From positions 868,001 through 932,000 of the forward strand of contig NZ_JBOBFV010000001.1 of assembly GCF_050587365.1 (NCBI RefSeq): a DNA stretch of 64,000 bases. Reading direction: 5' to 3'. Position numbers and translations under genes: made by a program. Below the pieces are notes generated by a model. The model was not told the origin of the DNA. It searched no databases and was given only the letters and a program-made list of their open reading frames with translations. Each line of letters starts with the position of its first letter. The first letter of the stretch is position 1. Shown here piece by piece: positions 24,318-32,413 of this stretch. The DNA is from Plantibacter auratus. GTDB taxonomy: Bacteria; Actinomycetota; Actinomycetes; Actinomycetales; Microbacteriaceae.

Positions 24318-24950
24318 GTGTCAGAACACAATCTCAATTGGAAGTACGCGGGCGACGTCGTCGTCGAGAGCGCGGCGATGCTCACGGCGCGCGCTCACGC
24401 GCACGAACTGGGCGTCGAACCGATCTCCCCGGCGATCGGCGCGCAGATCGCGGTGGTGGCCGCGGCCACCCGCGCGGAGTCCATCGTCGAGGTGGGCACC
24501 GGCACCGGCGTCTCCGGGCTCTGGCTGCTCCGCGGCGCCACGAGCGCGGTGCTGACGTCCATCGACACCGAGATCGTGCACCAGCAGCAGGCACGCGCGG
24601 CGTTCACGGAGGCCGGCATCACGACCAACCGCATCCGCCTCATCACCGGCAGCGCGCTCGACGTCCTGCCGCGGATGAACGAGAACTCCTACGACCTCGT
24701 CCTCGTCGACGGCGACCCGGGATCGGTCATCGAGTACGTCGAGCACGGACTCCGTCTGGTGCGTCCCGGTGGCACCGTGCTCGTCCCGCACGCGCTTTGG
24801 CGGGGCCGCGTGGCCGATCCGGCTCAGCGGGACGAGACCACAGGCCTCTTCCGCTCGCTCGTCCAGGAGATCTCCGCGTCGGACGCGGTCGTCAGCGCCC
24901 TGTCCCCGGCCGGCGACGGCCTCCTGCAGATCACCAAACCGAACCTCTGA
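24318..24950 (+). CDS. SAM-dependent O-methyltransferase (class I, COMT-like)
   Basis: 210 residues. The GTG at 24318 follows GGAGG by five bases, an ordinary leadered start with a possible TACGCT -10 at 24297-24302. The Rossmann SAM motif is VEVGTGTGVSGLWL (about residues 56-69). Metal or SAM contacts expected of caffeoyl-CoA-like O-methyltransferases are seen at DLVLVDGDPGS and LVRPGGTVLVPHALW. A strictly required metal-binding set (D...DN) is only partly recognisable. Homologues of this type sit between tatB and the DUF3117 gene in other actinobacteria as far as I recall. The substrate is unknown. Confidence 0.82.
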   Translation: MSEHNLNWKYAGDVVVESAAMLTARAHAHELGVEPISPAIGAQIAVVAAATRAESIVEVGTGTGVSGLWLLRGATSAVLTSIDTEIVHQQQARAAFTEAGITTNRIRLITGSALDVLPRMNENSYDLVLVDGDPGSVIEYVEHGLRLVRPGGTVLVPHALWRGRVADPAQRDETTGLFRSLVQEISASDAVVSALSPAGDGLLQITKPNL

Positions 24951-24970
24951 GCCCTCCCCGTACGACGACG

Positions 24971-25015
24971 AACCGGCCGCCATCCTGACTCTGCGAGCAG
25001 TGATGACGGCCGGTT
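24971..25015. terminator. Bidirectional terminator hairpin
   Basis: AACCGGCCGCCATC (24971-24984) pairs with 25002-25015 with one mismatch in 14 positions. It separates the convergent methyltransferase and DUF3117 genes. Confidence 0.65.
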
Positions 25016-25044
25016 CTCGGCTCATGCGGCGTCGGTGACGGGGA

Positions 25045-25218
25045 TCAGCCCGCGCTCACCACACCCGCGAGTGCATCATGCAGTTCTTGAGCCTCTGCGT
25101 CGTTGACCGACACGACGAGACGCCCTCCCCCTTCAAGAGGCACTCGCACGATGATGAGCCGACCCTCCTTCACGGCCTCCATTGGCCCGTCTCCGGTGCG
25201 TGGCTTCATTGCGGCCAT
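25045..25218 (-). CDS. DUF3117 protein, 57 residues
   Basis: A very short gene reading MAAMKPRTGDGPMEAVKEG at the start from the ATG at 25218. It then continues through a basic/hydrophobic stretch (RLIIVRVPLEGGGRLVVSV) to NDAEAQELHDALAGVVSAG. This matches the small DUF3117 family, which is nearly universal in actinobacteria and highly conserved. It is soluble and has no catalytic motif. Its function is not established. Transcription would end at the hairpin just downstream. The next gene upstream on this strand begins 103 bases away. Confidence 0.9.
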   Translation of the reverse strand: MAAMKPRTGDGPMEAVKEGRLIIVRVPLEGGGRLVVSVNDAEAQELHDALAGVVSAG

Positions 25219-25321
25219 GCGAGTCCCCTCTCGTTATTCGACTGACCCCCATTATCTCGTATCACGGGGGCTCGTGATAATCCTGAGCGCGGCGAGGCGC
25301 AGGATGACGCCGGATCCGCAC

Positions 25322-26545
25322 TCAGGGAATGGTCCAATACGCGTTCGCGAGGCCGTACATGACGAAGATCCAACACCATTGCAACGCCAGCGAGACGATG
25401 ACGACGCCGCCGCGATACCAGCGGTTCCGTGGGACGGCGACCGCACCGAGGAGCGGGAAGACCGGTACGAGCAGCCGGAAGACACTCGTCTGCGGGAAGA
25501 ACACCGCGAAGAGGTACAGGAGGTAGGACCCCACCCACAACCGGAGGTCGGCACCGAGCCGGCGCACCGGTGGGAGGAACAGGAGCACGACGGAGCCGAC
25601 GAAGATCGCGGCGACGACGGCGATGCCCGGACCATCACCGAACCAGAACTGGCCGCCCTGGATCCAGGCCGAGAACGGGACGAGGGGCTGCTCCCCGATG
25701 AAGGCGGCCCGCCACGCCAGCTCCGTCTTGAGGTACGCCTCCGGCGTCCCGGTGACGAGACCGGCGATGATCATCCACGCGAATCCGGCGAGGGCAGCGA
25801 GGGCCCCGCCCGCGAGGATGAGGACGACCTCCCGGCGCGCGAGCGGGTCGCGGTGTCGCGTGACGATACGCACGATGAGATGGAGGCCCAGCAGGAGCGA
25901 GAAGGCCAGGACTCCGGGGCGGGTGAACGCCATGACCGGGATGACGGCGAGGAGCCAGCCGTACCGGCGCGTCACGAGCAGGAGCAGTGCGAGCGTCAGC
26001 AGCAGCAGGAACATCGATTCCGCATAGGCGACCTGGAACAGGGCGCTGAGCGGGGCGATGCAGAACAGCACGACGGCGAACATCGCCCGTTCATCGCCGA
26101 GGCGGATGCGCAGGAGCCGGTGGAACAGCAGGGCCGCCCCCAAGCCGCAGCACAGCGAGACGATGACGGCCATGACCGGCCACGGCAGGAAGGTGACGAC
26201 CGAGAGCGCCTTCACGACCCCCGGATAGACCGGCATGAACGCCCACGCGTTCTCCGCGACCCGGCCGGCGTCGTCGAGCGGCAGCTGGGTCGGGTAGCCG
26301 TACGTCGCGATCCACCAGTACCACTGTCCGTCCCAGCCGGCGGCGAGCGTGCCGAGCGAGGGGAACGCGCCGAACCGGGAGTCCGGCGCCTGCAGCAGAC
26401 TCGCGACCGCGAACATCGCGGTCGTCACCAGGCGGGACAGCACGTACACGATGGTGATCCGCCCCCACCAGGGCAGGCGGGCCCAGCGCCGGAGCATCGA
26501 CGGCCGCTCCTCGACCTCGGTCGAGTGGGCCGCGTCAGCGACCAT
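25322..26545 (-). CDS. PIG-V-like (GT-C) mannosyltransferase, polytopic membrane protein
   Basis: 407 residues with about nine or ten membrane segments. The first extracytoplasmic loop has the conserved WDGQWY motif (about residue 71), and a later segment has AYAES (about 173), both hallmarks of PIG-V/GPI mannosyltransferase-II homologues in actinobacteria. Such GT-C enzymes transfer mannose from polyprenyl-phosphate-mannose outside the membrane, for example onto lipoglycans or glycoproteins. The start overlaps the dapE stop by 11 bases, so the gene is probably translated from the dapE message. Confidence 0.82.
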   Translation of the reverse strand: MVADAAHSTEVEERPSMLRRWARLPWWGRITIVYVLSRLVTTAMFAVASLLQAPDSRFGAFPSLGTLAAGWDGQWYWWIATYGYPTQLPLDDAGRVAENAWAFMPVYPGVVKALSVVTFLPWPVMAVIVSLCCGLGAALLFHRLLRIRLGDERAMFAVVLFCIAPLSALFQVAYAESMFLLLLTLALLLLVTRRYGWLLAVIPVMAFTRPGVLAFSLLLGLHLIVRIVTRHRDPLARREVVLILAGGALAALAGFAWMIIAGLVTGTPEAYLKTELAWRAAFIGEQPLVPFSAWIQGGQFWFGDGPGIAVVAAIFVGSVVLLFLPPVRRLGADLRLWVGSYLLYLFAVFFPQTSVFRLLVPVFPLLGAVAVPRNRWYRGGVVIVSLALQWCWIFVMYGLANAYWTIP

Positions 26546-27632
26546 CGGGCCCGGTCAGCCAGGCGCGGAGCCCGCGCTCACAGTCCTCGATGTGCGCGAG
26601 CGGGACGCGCTCGTCGTCGGCATGGGCGAGGAGCGGGTCACCCGGTCCGTAGTTGACGGCGGGGACGCCGAGCGCGGAGAAGCGTGCGACGTCCGTCCAG
26701 CCGTACTTCGGGGCCGGTGTGCCGCCGACCGCGGCCAGGAAGTCCTGGGCGATCGGCGCGTCTAGCCCGGGACGAGCACCCTCCGCGACGTCCGTCTGCA
26801 CGACCTCGAAGCCGGAGAAGAGCTCCTCGAGGTGGGCGAGCGCCTCGGCACCCGTCCGGCTCGGAGCGAAGCGGTAGTTCACCTCGACGGTGACGAGGTC
26901 GGGGATCACGTTCCCGGCGACGCCGCCGGTGATCCCGACCGCGTTGACGCCCTCCCGGTAGACGAGCCCGTCGACCTCGACCTCCCGTGGCGTGTACGAG
27001 GCGAGCGTCGCGAGGACCGGTGAGATCGCGTGGATCGCGTTGACGCCGACCCAGCTCCTGGCCGCGTGCGAGCGCTTGCCGTGCGCGCTCACGTGGACGC
27101 GCAGCGTTCCGTTGCAGCCCCCCTCGACGCCGGCGTTGCTCGGCTCGCCGAGGATCGCGAAGTCACCGATGAAGAGGTCGGGACGGTTCCGCGCGAGACG
27201 CCCGAGGCCGTTGAGGTCGGATGCGACCTCCTCGTTGTCGTACCACATCCAGGTGATGTCGACGATGGGATCGGTGAGCTCGGCCGCGAGCTTCAGCTGG
27301 ACCGCGACGCCGCCCTTCATGTCGACCGTCCCCCGACCCCAGAGCACCGCCTCGCCGTCGCGCTCCTCGAACCGGGTCGGGACGTTTCCGTTGATCGGGA
27401 CGGTGTCGATGTGGCCGGCGATGATGACCCGCTGTGCACGTCCGAGCGAGGTGGAAGCGACCACCGTGTCGCCGTCGCGCACGATCGTCAGGTGCTCGAG
27501 ACCCTCGAGCGACGCCTCGATCGCGTCGGCGATGCGGGCTTCATCCCCCGAGACGGAGGCGATGTCGCACAGCTGCTGGGTGAGTTCCACCGAGGAGACG
27601 GACAGGTCGAGTACGGGGACTTCGGCTGGCAT
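26535..27632 (-). CDS. dapE: Succinyl-diaminopimelate desuccinylase
   Basis: 365 residues from the ATG at 27632; the frame is open further upstream inside dapD but that part is not coding. M20 metallopeptidase ligands are present: IIAGHIDTVP, GRGTVDMKGG and WYDNEEVAS with the catalytic Glu, plus a late His in the HADDERVPLAHIED segment. DapE converts N-succinyl-LL-diaminopimelate to LL-diaminopimelate for lysine and cell-wall synthesis. It is divergent from dapD with 51 bases between; a TACACT hexamer six bases before the start predicts a leaderless mRNA. Confidence 0.93.
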   Translation of the reverse strand: MPAEVPVLDLSVSSVELTQQLCDIASVSGDEARIADAIEASLEGLEHLTIVRDGDTVVASTSLGRAQRVIIAGHIDTVPINGNVPTRFEERDGEAVLWGRGTVDMKGGVAVQLKLAAELTDPIVDITWMWYDNEEVASDLNGLGRLARNRPDLFIGDFAILGEPSNAGVEGGCNGTLRVHVSAHGKRSHAARSWVGVNAIHAISPVLATLASYTPREVEVDGLVYREGVNAVGITGGVAGNVIPDLVTVEVNYRFAPSRTGAEALAHLEELFSGFEVVQTDVAEGARPGLDAPIAQDFLAAVGGTPAPKYGWTDVARFSALGVPAVNYGPGDPLLAHADDERVPLAHIEDCERGLRAWLTGPDGR

Positions 27633-27638
27633 GGCACC

Positions 27639-27644
27639 AGTGTA
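27639..27644 (-). promoter_or_regulatory. -10 hexamer TACACT for dapE, predicted leaderless
   Basis: Minus-strand TACACT ends six bases before the dapE ATG. Its partner for dapD (27672-27677) lies 27 bases away, so the two promoters must share the spacer for polymerase contact. Confidence 0.55.
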
Positions 27645-27671
27645 TTGGCCGTCGACCTGAGTGTTGGCCGG

Positions 27672-27677
27672 TACCCT
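27672..27677 (+). promoter_or_regulatory. -10 hexamer TACCCT for dapD, predicted leaderless
   Basis: TACCCT ends six bases before the dapD ATG at 27684. GGAG in between is too close to the start to act as a normal ribosome-binding site. Confidence 0.55.
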
Positions 27678-27683
27678 GGAGCC

Positions 27684-28661
27684 ATGACCGCTGTGCCTGC
27701 CGAGACCCCTGTTCCGACTCACGCCTGGGGCTCCGGCCTCGCGACCATCGCCGCCGACGGCACCGTGCTCGACACCTGGTTCCCCGAGCCCTCGCTCGGA
27801 CGGATCCCCGAGGGCCGCGACCGCTGGATCGCCCCCGCAGACCTCGAGGCCCTCGCGACCGACGACGAGCGCCGGGCCGTCCGCATCGACATCGTCACGG
27901 TCGAGATCGAGCTGCAGGCCGCTCCGCAGAGCACCCCGGACGCCTACCTGCGGCTGCACCTGCTCAGCCACCTGCTCGTCCAGCCGAACACGATCTCGCT
28001 CGACGGTGTCTTCGCGCACCTCCCCATCGTCGTCTGGACCAACGCCGGCCCCGTCCACCCCGCGGACTTCGACCGCCTCCGACCGTCGCTCCTCCGCGCC
28101 GGCATCCACGCGACCGGCATCGACAAGTTCCCGAGACTCCTCGACTACGTGACGCCCGACAAGGTCCGGATCGCCGACGCCTCGCGCGTCCGGCTCGGCG
28201 CCCACCTGGCACCGGGCACCACCGTCATGCACGAGGGCTTCGTCAACTTCAACGCCGGGACCCTCGGCGCGTCGATGGTCGAAGGACGCATCTCGCAGGG
28301 CGTCGTCGTCGGTGACGGCAGCGACATCGGGGGTGGTGCGTCGATCATGGGGACGCTTTCCGGCGGCGGGACGCAGCGGGTGGCGATCGGTCAGCGCGCC
28401 CTCCTCGGCGCCAACTCCGGCATCGGCATCTCGATCGGCGACGACTCGGTGGTCGAGGCGGGTCTCTACGTGACCGCGGGCACCAAGGTCGTCCTCGCGG
28501 GTGCTGCGGCCACGGCCGAAGGCGCGCCGCGTACGGTCAAGGCGGTCGAGCTGTCGGGTGTCCCGAACCTCCTGTTCCGTCGGAACTCACTCACCGGTGC
28601 CGTCGAGGTGCTCCCCCGCTCGGGCTCGGGCGTCGAGCTGAACGCGGCACTGCACGCCTGA
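27684..28661 (+). CDS. dapD: 2,3,4,5-tetrahydropyridine-2,6-dicarboxylate N-succinyltransferase
   Basis: 325 residues from ATG, matching the actinobacterial DapD subgroup, which is longer at the N-terminus than the enterobacterial enzyme. The C-terminal half is a left-handed beta helix (about 165-290) with hexapeptide repeats such as GASMVEGRISQGVVVGDGSD and GGGASIMGTLSGGG. It transfers succinyl from succinyl-CoA to tetrahydrodipicolinate in lysine/diaminopimelate synthesis. Together with divergent dapE and nearby dapC (30.2 kb), three of the succinylase-branch enzymes sit within 5 kb. A strong terminator follows. Confidence 0.94.
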   Translation: MTAVPAETPVPTHAWGSGLATIAADGTVLDTWFPEPSLGRIPEGRDRWIAPADLEALATDDERRAVRIDIVTVEIELQAAPQSTPDAYLRLHLLSHLLVQPNTISLDGVFAHLPIVVWTNAGPVHPADFDRLRPSLLRAGIHATGIDKFPRLLDYVTPDKVRIADASRVRLGAHLAPGTTVMHEGFVNFNAGTLGASMVEGRISQGVVVGDGSDIGGGASIMGTLSGGGTQRVAIGQRALLGANSGIGISIGDDSVVEAGLYVTAGTKVVLAGAAATAEGAPRTVKAVELSGVPNLLFRRNSLTGAVEVLPRSGSGVELNAALHA

Positions 28662-28679
28662 CCCGGCCTCCCGGGACGC

Positions 28680-28718
28680 AGAACGGCCCCGCATCCGAGG
28701 TGGATGCGGGGCCGTTCT
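28680..28718. terminator. Bidirectional terminator between dapD and gltA
   Basis: A perfect 17-bp stem (28680-28696 with 28702-28718) and 5-nt loop, the strongest hairpin in the window together with that at 51943. It is 18 bases after the dapD stop and 48 from the gltA stop. Confidence 0.85.
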
Positions 28719-28759
28719 TCGACAGGCTCAGGAACCGCCCTTCGACAGGCTCAAGAACC
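28717..28759. repeat. Dispersed repeat cluster B (two direct copies)
   Basis: Two head-to-tail copies, CTTCGACAGGCTCAGGAACC at 28717-28736 and CTTCGACAGGCTCAAGAACC at 28740-28759, differ by one base. They fill the spacer between the terminator and the gltA stop in a convergent junction. Confidence 0.8.
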
Positions 28760-28766
28760 GACGGGA

Positions 28767-30074
28767 CTAGCGCGTCGGGAAGGGACGCTCGGGCGAACCC
28801 GTGTACAGCTGCTGCGGGCGCCCGATCTTGGTCTGCGGGTCGAGGTTCATCTCACGCCAGTGGGCGATCCACCCGGGCAGGCGTCCGATGGCGAAGAGCA
28901 CCGTGAACATCCGCGTCGGGAAGCCCATCGCCTTGTAGATGACGCCGGTGTAGAAGTCGACGTTCGGGTAGAGCTTGCGCTCCTTGAAGTAGTCGTCCTC
29001 CAGGGCGATCTGCTCGAGCTCCTGAGCCAGGTCGAGCAGCGGGTCGTTGATGCCGAGCGCCCGGAGCACCTCGCCGGCGCTCTCCTTGACGAGCTTGGCG
29101 CGCGGGTCGTAGTTCTTGTAGACGCGGTGCCCGAAGCCCATGAGCTTCACGCCGTCTTCTTTGTTCTTCACGCGGTCGACGAAGCGCTGCACGCCCTCGC
29201 CGGACTCCTGGATCCGGCCGAGCATCTGCAGGACAGCTTCGTTCGCGCCACCGTGCAGCGGACCCGAAAGGGCGTTGATACCGGCGGACACGGAGGCGTA
29301 GAGGTTCGCTCCGGTGGAGCCGACGAGGCGGACCGTGGAGGTCGAGGCGTTCTGCTCGTGGTCCTCGTGCAGGATGAGCAGAAGGTCGAGCGCCTTCGAC
29401 AGGACGGGATCGATCTCGTACGGTTCGGCGAGGTTGCCGAAGTTCAGCTTGAGGAAGTTGTCGACGAAGCTCAGCGAGTTGTCGGGGTAGAGGAACGCCT
29501 GCCCGACCGACTTCTTGTGCGCGTAGGCGGCGATCACCGGGAGCTTTGCGAGCATGCGGACCGTCGTGAGCTCGACGTGGTCGGGATCGTGCGGATTGGC
29601 GTCCGACTCGTAGTAGGTCGACATGGCCTGCAGGGCGCTCGACAGGACGGCCATCGGGTGCGCCGTGTGCGGGAGCGCCGAGAAGAACCGCTTGAGGTCC
29701 TCGTGGAGGAGCGTGTGGCGCCGGATCTTCTCGTCGAATCCGCCGAGTTCGTCGGCCGTCGGGAGTTCCCCGTGGATGAGCAGCCAGGCGACCTCGAGGA
29801 AGGTCGACTGCTTGGCGAGCTGCTCGATCGGGTAGCCGCGGTAGCGCAGGATGCCCTGGTCGCCGTCGATGTACGTGATCGCCGACTTGGTCGCAGCGGT
29901 GTTGACGAACCCGTAGTCGAGCGTGGTCAGGCCGGTCTGCCGCGTGAGCGAGGAGATGTCGATACTCGACGCGCCCTGGGCTGACTGGTGGATCGGGAAT
30001 TCGGCCGTTCCGCCGGGGTAGTTCAGGGTGACCTGATGCGTCTCGGTGGAAGCCTGTTTCTCGACGTCGCCCAC
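28767..30074 (-). CDS. gltA: Citrate synthase (type II, hexameric)
   Basis: 435 residues. The GTG at 30074 has a perfect AGGAGG five bases upstream. Catalytic residues are in place: His in GPLHGGANE, His in GFGHRVYKN and Asp in PNVDFYTG; the LLILHEDHEQNAS segment and the NADH-sensitive long form point to the bacterial type II enzyme. It condenses acetyl-CoA with oxaloacetate. It stands alone, with 131 bases upstream holding its promoter. Possible elements there include TAGGCT on the minus strand, but none is certain. Confidence 0.95.
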   Translation of the reverse strand: MGDVEKQASTETHQVTLNYPGGTAEFPIHQSAQGASSIDISSLTRQTGLTTLDYGFVNTAATKSAITYIDGDQGILRYRGYPIEQLAKQSTFLEVAWLLIHGELPTADELGGFDEKIRRHTLLHEDLKRFFSALPHTAHPMAVLSSALQAMSTYYESDANPHDPDHVELTTVRMLAKLPVIAAYAHKKSVGQAFLYPDNSLSFVDNFLKLNFGNLAEPYEIDPVLSKALDLLLILHEDHEQNASTSTVRLVGSTGANLYASVSAGINALSGPLHGGANEAVLQMLGRIQESGEGVQRFVDRVKNKEDGVKLMGFGHRVYKNYDPRAKLVKESAGEVLRALGINDPLLDLAQELEQIALEDDYFKERKLYPNVDFYTGVIYKAMGFPTRMFTVLFAIGRLPGWIAHWREMNLDPQTKIGRPQQLYTGSPERPFPTR

Positions 30075-30205
30075 GGCGCCTCCTCATATCTTTGTGCGAT
30101 AGGGACTCGACATCGCCCTCCGATACGACGGCGTGTCACATACAGCCTAATCGGCTTCGGACCCTACTGCTGTTTCCCACAGTGATCCGGCGGCTTCCTT
30201 GGAGT

Positions 30206-31327
30206 TCACCCCGAAATCGGGCGGAGTCCCCGAAGTCTGGCCGCGGCGGCCGCGATGCGCTCGTCTGAGGCGGTCAGGGAGAGCCGCACATGTTGCGGTC
30301 CGGCCTCGCCGTAGAACACCCCTGGACCCGCCAGGACACCGATCGATGCCAGGCGGTCGATGCTCACCCAGGCGTCCTGGCCCTCGGTGATCCACAGGTA
30401 CAGTCCCGCCTCGCTGCGGTCGACCCGGAACCCGGCCTCACGGACGGCCGGGAGCAGCACCTCGCGTCGGGCGCGGTAGCGGGCCTTCTGCTCCGCCACG
30501 TGGGCGTCGTCGCCGAGCGCCGCGACCATGGCGGCCTGCAGCGGGGCCGGCAGCATGAGACCCGCGTGCTTCCGGACGGTGACCAGCCGACGCACCAGGC
30601 GCTCGTCGCCCGCGAGGAACGCGGCACGGTATCCGGCCAGGTTGGACTGCTTGCTCAGGGAGTAGATCGCGAGGACACCCTCGGTGTCGCCGTCGGTCAC
30701 GCGTGGATCGAGCACGGACGGGGTCGGGGTGTCGGACCACTCCCCCTCCCAGCCGAGTTCCGCGTAGCATTCATCGCCCACGAGGACGGCGCCGAGTTCG
30801 CGGGCTCTGGCTCGGGCTGCGCGCAGCTCGTCGACCGACAGGACACGACCGTCGGGGTTGCCGGGGGAATTCAGCCAGACCAGCCGGGTGCTCTCCGGCC
30901 ATTCGGACGGATCGTCGGAGGCGAACGCCTCGGCTCCCGCGATCGCCGCGCCGACCGCGTACGTCGGATAGGCGGCCACCGGGTGGACCACGGTGTCGCC
31001 GGCGCCCAGGCCGAGGAGGAAGGCGAGCAGCGCGACGAGTTCCTTCGAGCCGATCGTCGGGAGGACGGCGTCGAGGCTGAGCCCCTCGACACCACGACGG
31101 CGCGCGAACCAGTCGACGATCGCCTGCCGGAGTTCGGGCGTCCCGACCGTGGTCGGGTACGCATGTGCGTCCGTGGACGCCCGGAGCGCATCCCGGATGA
31201 GGCCGGGAGTCGGATCGACCGGCGAACCGATCGAGAGGTCGACGATGCCGTCGGGGTGGCGACGGGCCTGCTCCGCATACGGGACCATGAGGTCCCAGGG
31301 GTAGTCGGGCAGCGGCTGCAGTGCCAC
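30206..31327 (-). CDS. dapC: Succinyldiaminopimelate transaminase (class I/II aminotransferase)
   Basis: 373 residues from a GTG that starts four bases after the ferredoxin stop. The aminotransferase fold is clear: LSIGSPVDPTP, the aromatic/PLP segment YPTYAVG, WLNSPGNPDG, GDECYAEL, and the PLP lysine in YSLSKQSNLAGYR (about residue 225). A C-terminal Arg (HVRLSLT) binds the substrate carboxylate. The pairing with fdxA and the proximity to dapD/dapE identify it as actinobacterial DapC rather than another class I aminotransferase. It uses glutamate to make N-succinyl-diaminopimelate. Confidence 0.9.
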   Translation of the reverse strand: MALQPLPDYPWDLMVPYAEQARRHPDGIVDLSIGSPVDPTPGLIRDALRASTDAHAYPTTVGTPELRQAIVDWFARRRGVEGLSLDAVLPTIGSKELVALLAFLLGLGAGDTVVHPVAAYPTYAVGAAIAGAEAFASDDPSEWPESTRLVWLNSPGNPDGRVLSVDELRAARARARELGAVLVGDECYAELGWEGEWSDTPTPSVLDPRVTDGDTEGVLAIYSLSKQSNLAGYRAAFLAGDERLVRRLVTVRKHAGLMLPAPLQAAMVAALGDDAHVAEQKARYRARREVLLPAVREAGFRVDRSEAGLYLWITEGQDAWVSIDRLASIGVLAGPGVFYGEAGPQHVRLSLTASDERIAAAAARLRGLRPISG

Positions 31328-31331
31328 GCGA

Positions 31332-31655
31332 CTACTCGTGGGCTTGTGGCGGCAGCGCGGCGATGAGCGGGTGGTCCGAGGGGATCACGCCGACCTTCGC
31401 GGCCCCACCCGGGGAACCGATCTCGTCGAAGAACTCGACATTGGCCTTGTAGTAGTCCGCCCACTCCTCGGGAAGGTCGTCCTCGTAGTAGATGGCCTCC
31501 ACCGGGCAGACCGGCTCGCACGCACCGCAGTCGACGCATTCGTCGGGGTGGATGTAGAGCGACCGTTCACCCTCGTAGATGCAGTCGACGGGGCATTCGT
31601 CGATGCAGGCGCGGTCCTTCACATCGACGCACGGCAGGGCGATCACGTAGGTCAC
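31332..31655 (-). CDS. fdxA: 7Fe ferredoxin FdxA
   Basis: 107 residues from GTG, with AAGGGAG about 12 bases upstream. Two cluster motifs are present: C...ACIDECPVDC in the first 25 residues for the [3Fe-4S]/[4Fe-4S] pair and CVDCGACEPVCPVEA (about 41-55). The C-terminal extension (to residue 107) is typical of actinobacterial FdxA. It is a small electron carrier. Translation is probably coupled to dapC four bases downstream, an arrangement widespread in actinobacteria that has no clear biochemical explanation. Confidence 0.93.
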   Translation of the reverse strand: MTYVIALPCVDVKDRACIDECPVDCIYEGERSLYIHPDECVDCGACEPVCPVEAIYYEDDLPEEWADYYKANVEFFDEIGSPGGAAKVGVIPSDHPLIAALPPQAHE

Positions 31656-31694
31656 GGGCGGGTGGCTCCCTTCACGAGCACTGAGTTGTCCAGT

Positions 31695-32228
31695 CTACGC
31701 CTGCGGCGAGACGGGGAACGGTTCGGGCGCCGGTCCCGCGGGACGGTCGTCGCGCGTGCGGGCGCGCTCCGGGAGCTTCGGCCACGCGACAACGAGGACG
31801 GCGATGAGACCGGGCGCGATGGTCCAGACGAGGCCCGAGACGCTCTGCGGGATGAGGACGGAGCCGCCGGTGCTCTCGAGCAGCAGGATCCCGATCATGA
31901 GGATGACCCCGAGGGCCGCTGCCGACGCTGCGAGCCGGTCCCCCAGGACGATGCGGAGTCCGACCAGGAGCATGGCCACGCCGAGGATCCCGAGCACCAG
32001 TCCGACCGGGAGGGCGACACCAAGTACGGAGGGCGCCCAGGCGTGCGCGACCGTGCCGATGGCGCCGTACGCCAGACCGACGAGGAACGCGAGGACGATC
32101 CCGATCACCCGCGACGCCGTGGACTGCTCGTGCGGTGCGTCCTGCTGCGGCGGTGTCGGCGGGAACCAGCGGTCGTCGCCGACCGTGCGGCCGTCTGGGA
32201 GGCTGGGGTCGGGGGCCGGATCGGTCAT
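31695..32228 (-). CDS. Hypothetical membrane protein
   Basis: 177 residues from the ATG at 32228; a longer start at 32258 is open but lies upstream of the predicted promoter. The first 45 residues are Pro/Asp/Gln-rich and polar. Four hydrophobic segments follow (about 48-70, 76-97, 103-122 and 130-152). The tail is Pro/Arg/Asp-rich. No family is recognised. The perfect TACAAT six bases before the start indicates a leaderless message. It lies next to the efeU promoter, back to back, and so might also respond to the iron box at 32282-32300. Confidence 0.72.
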   Translation of the reverse strand: MTDPAPDPSLPDGRTVGDDRWFPPTPPQQDAPHEQSTASRVIGIVLAFLVGLAYGAIGTVAHAWAPSVLGVALPVGLVLGILGVAMLLVGLRIVLGDRLAASAAALGVILMIGILLLESTGGSVLIPQSVSGLVWTIAPGLIAVLVVAWPKLPERARTRDDRPAGPAPEPFPVSPQA

Positions 32229-32234
32229 CCGCCG

Positions 32235-32240
32235 ATTGTA
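32235..32240 (-). promoter_or_regulatory. -10 hexamer TACAAT, predicted leaderless start
   Basis: Minus-strand TACAAT ends six bases before the ATG at 32228. It is the best -10 match among the leaderless candidates (5 of 6 with TATAAT). Confidence 0.6.
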
Positions 32241-32242
32241 TC

Positions 32243-32271
32243 TGGACAGCCTCAGCATCAGGCGCTATGGT
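32243..32271 (+). promoter_or_regulatory. efeU promoter
   Basis: TGGACA (32243-32248) and TATGGT (32266-32271) are spaced by 17 bases, giving a good -35/-10 pair. The iron box begins 11 bases after the -10, over the predicted transcription start. The leader to the efeU GTG at 32414 would be about 135 bases. Confidence 0.65.
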
Positions 32272-32281
32272 CGACGTCGGA

Positions 32282-32300
32282 TAAGGTTAGCCTTACCCAA
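32282..32300. promoter_or_regulatory. IdeR/DtxR-type iron box
   Basis: The 19-base sequence TAAGGTTAGCCTTACCCAA matches the actinobacterial iron-box consensus TTAGGTTAGSCTAACCTAA at 16 positions (mismatches at 2, 13 and 17). It overlaps the expected start site of the efeU promoter, so iron-loaded IdeR/DtxR should repress efeUOB. Confidence 0.8.
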
Positions 32301-32413
32301 CCGCGTTCCGAAGTCGCAGCGCCCCGCCCGGCGCGCCCTCGGATGCATCCCCACCCCGCAGACGACGGCCTCCCCTGGGCGACCGCCTGCTCGACGCCCG
32401 AAAGTCCGGTCAC

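Noticed and set aside
26545..28232. Extended dapE frame starting inside dapD
   Set aside because: The extra 200 residues are antisense to dapD. The ATG at 27632 gives the normal protein and follows a good -10 hexamer.
30075..30205. CRP/GlxR-like TGTGA half-site upstream of gltA
   Set aside because: Only one half (TGTGACA on the minus strand) is present; the second half of the TGTGA-N6-TCACA palindrome is missing.
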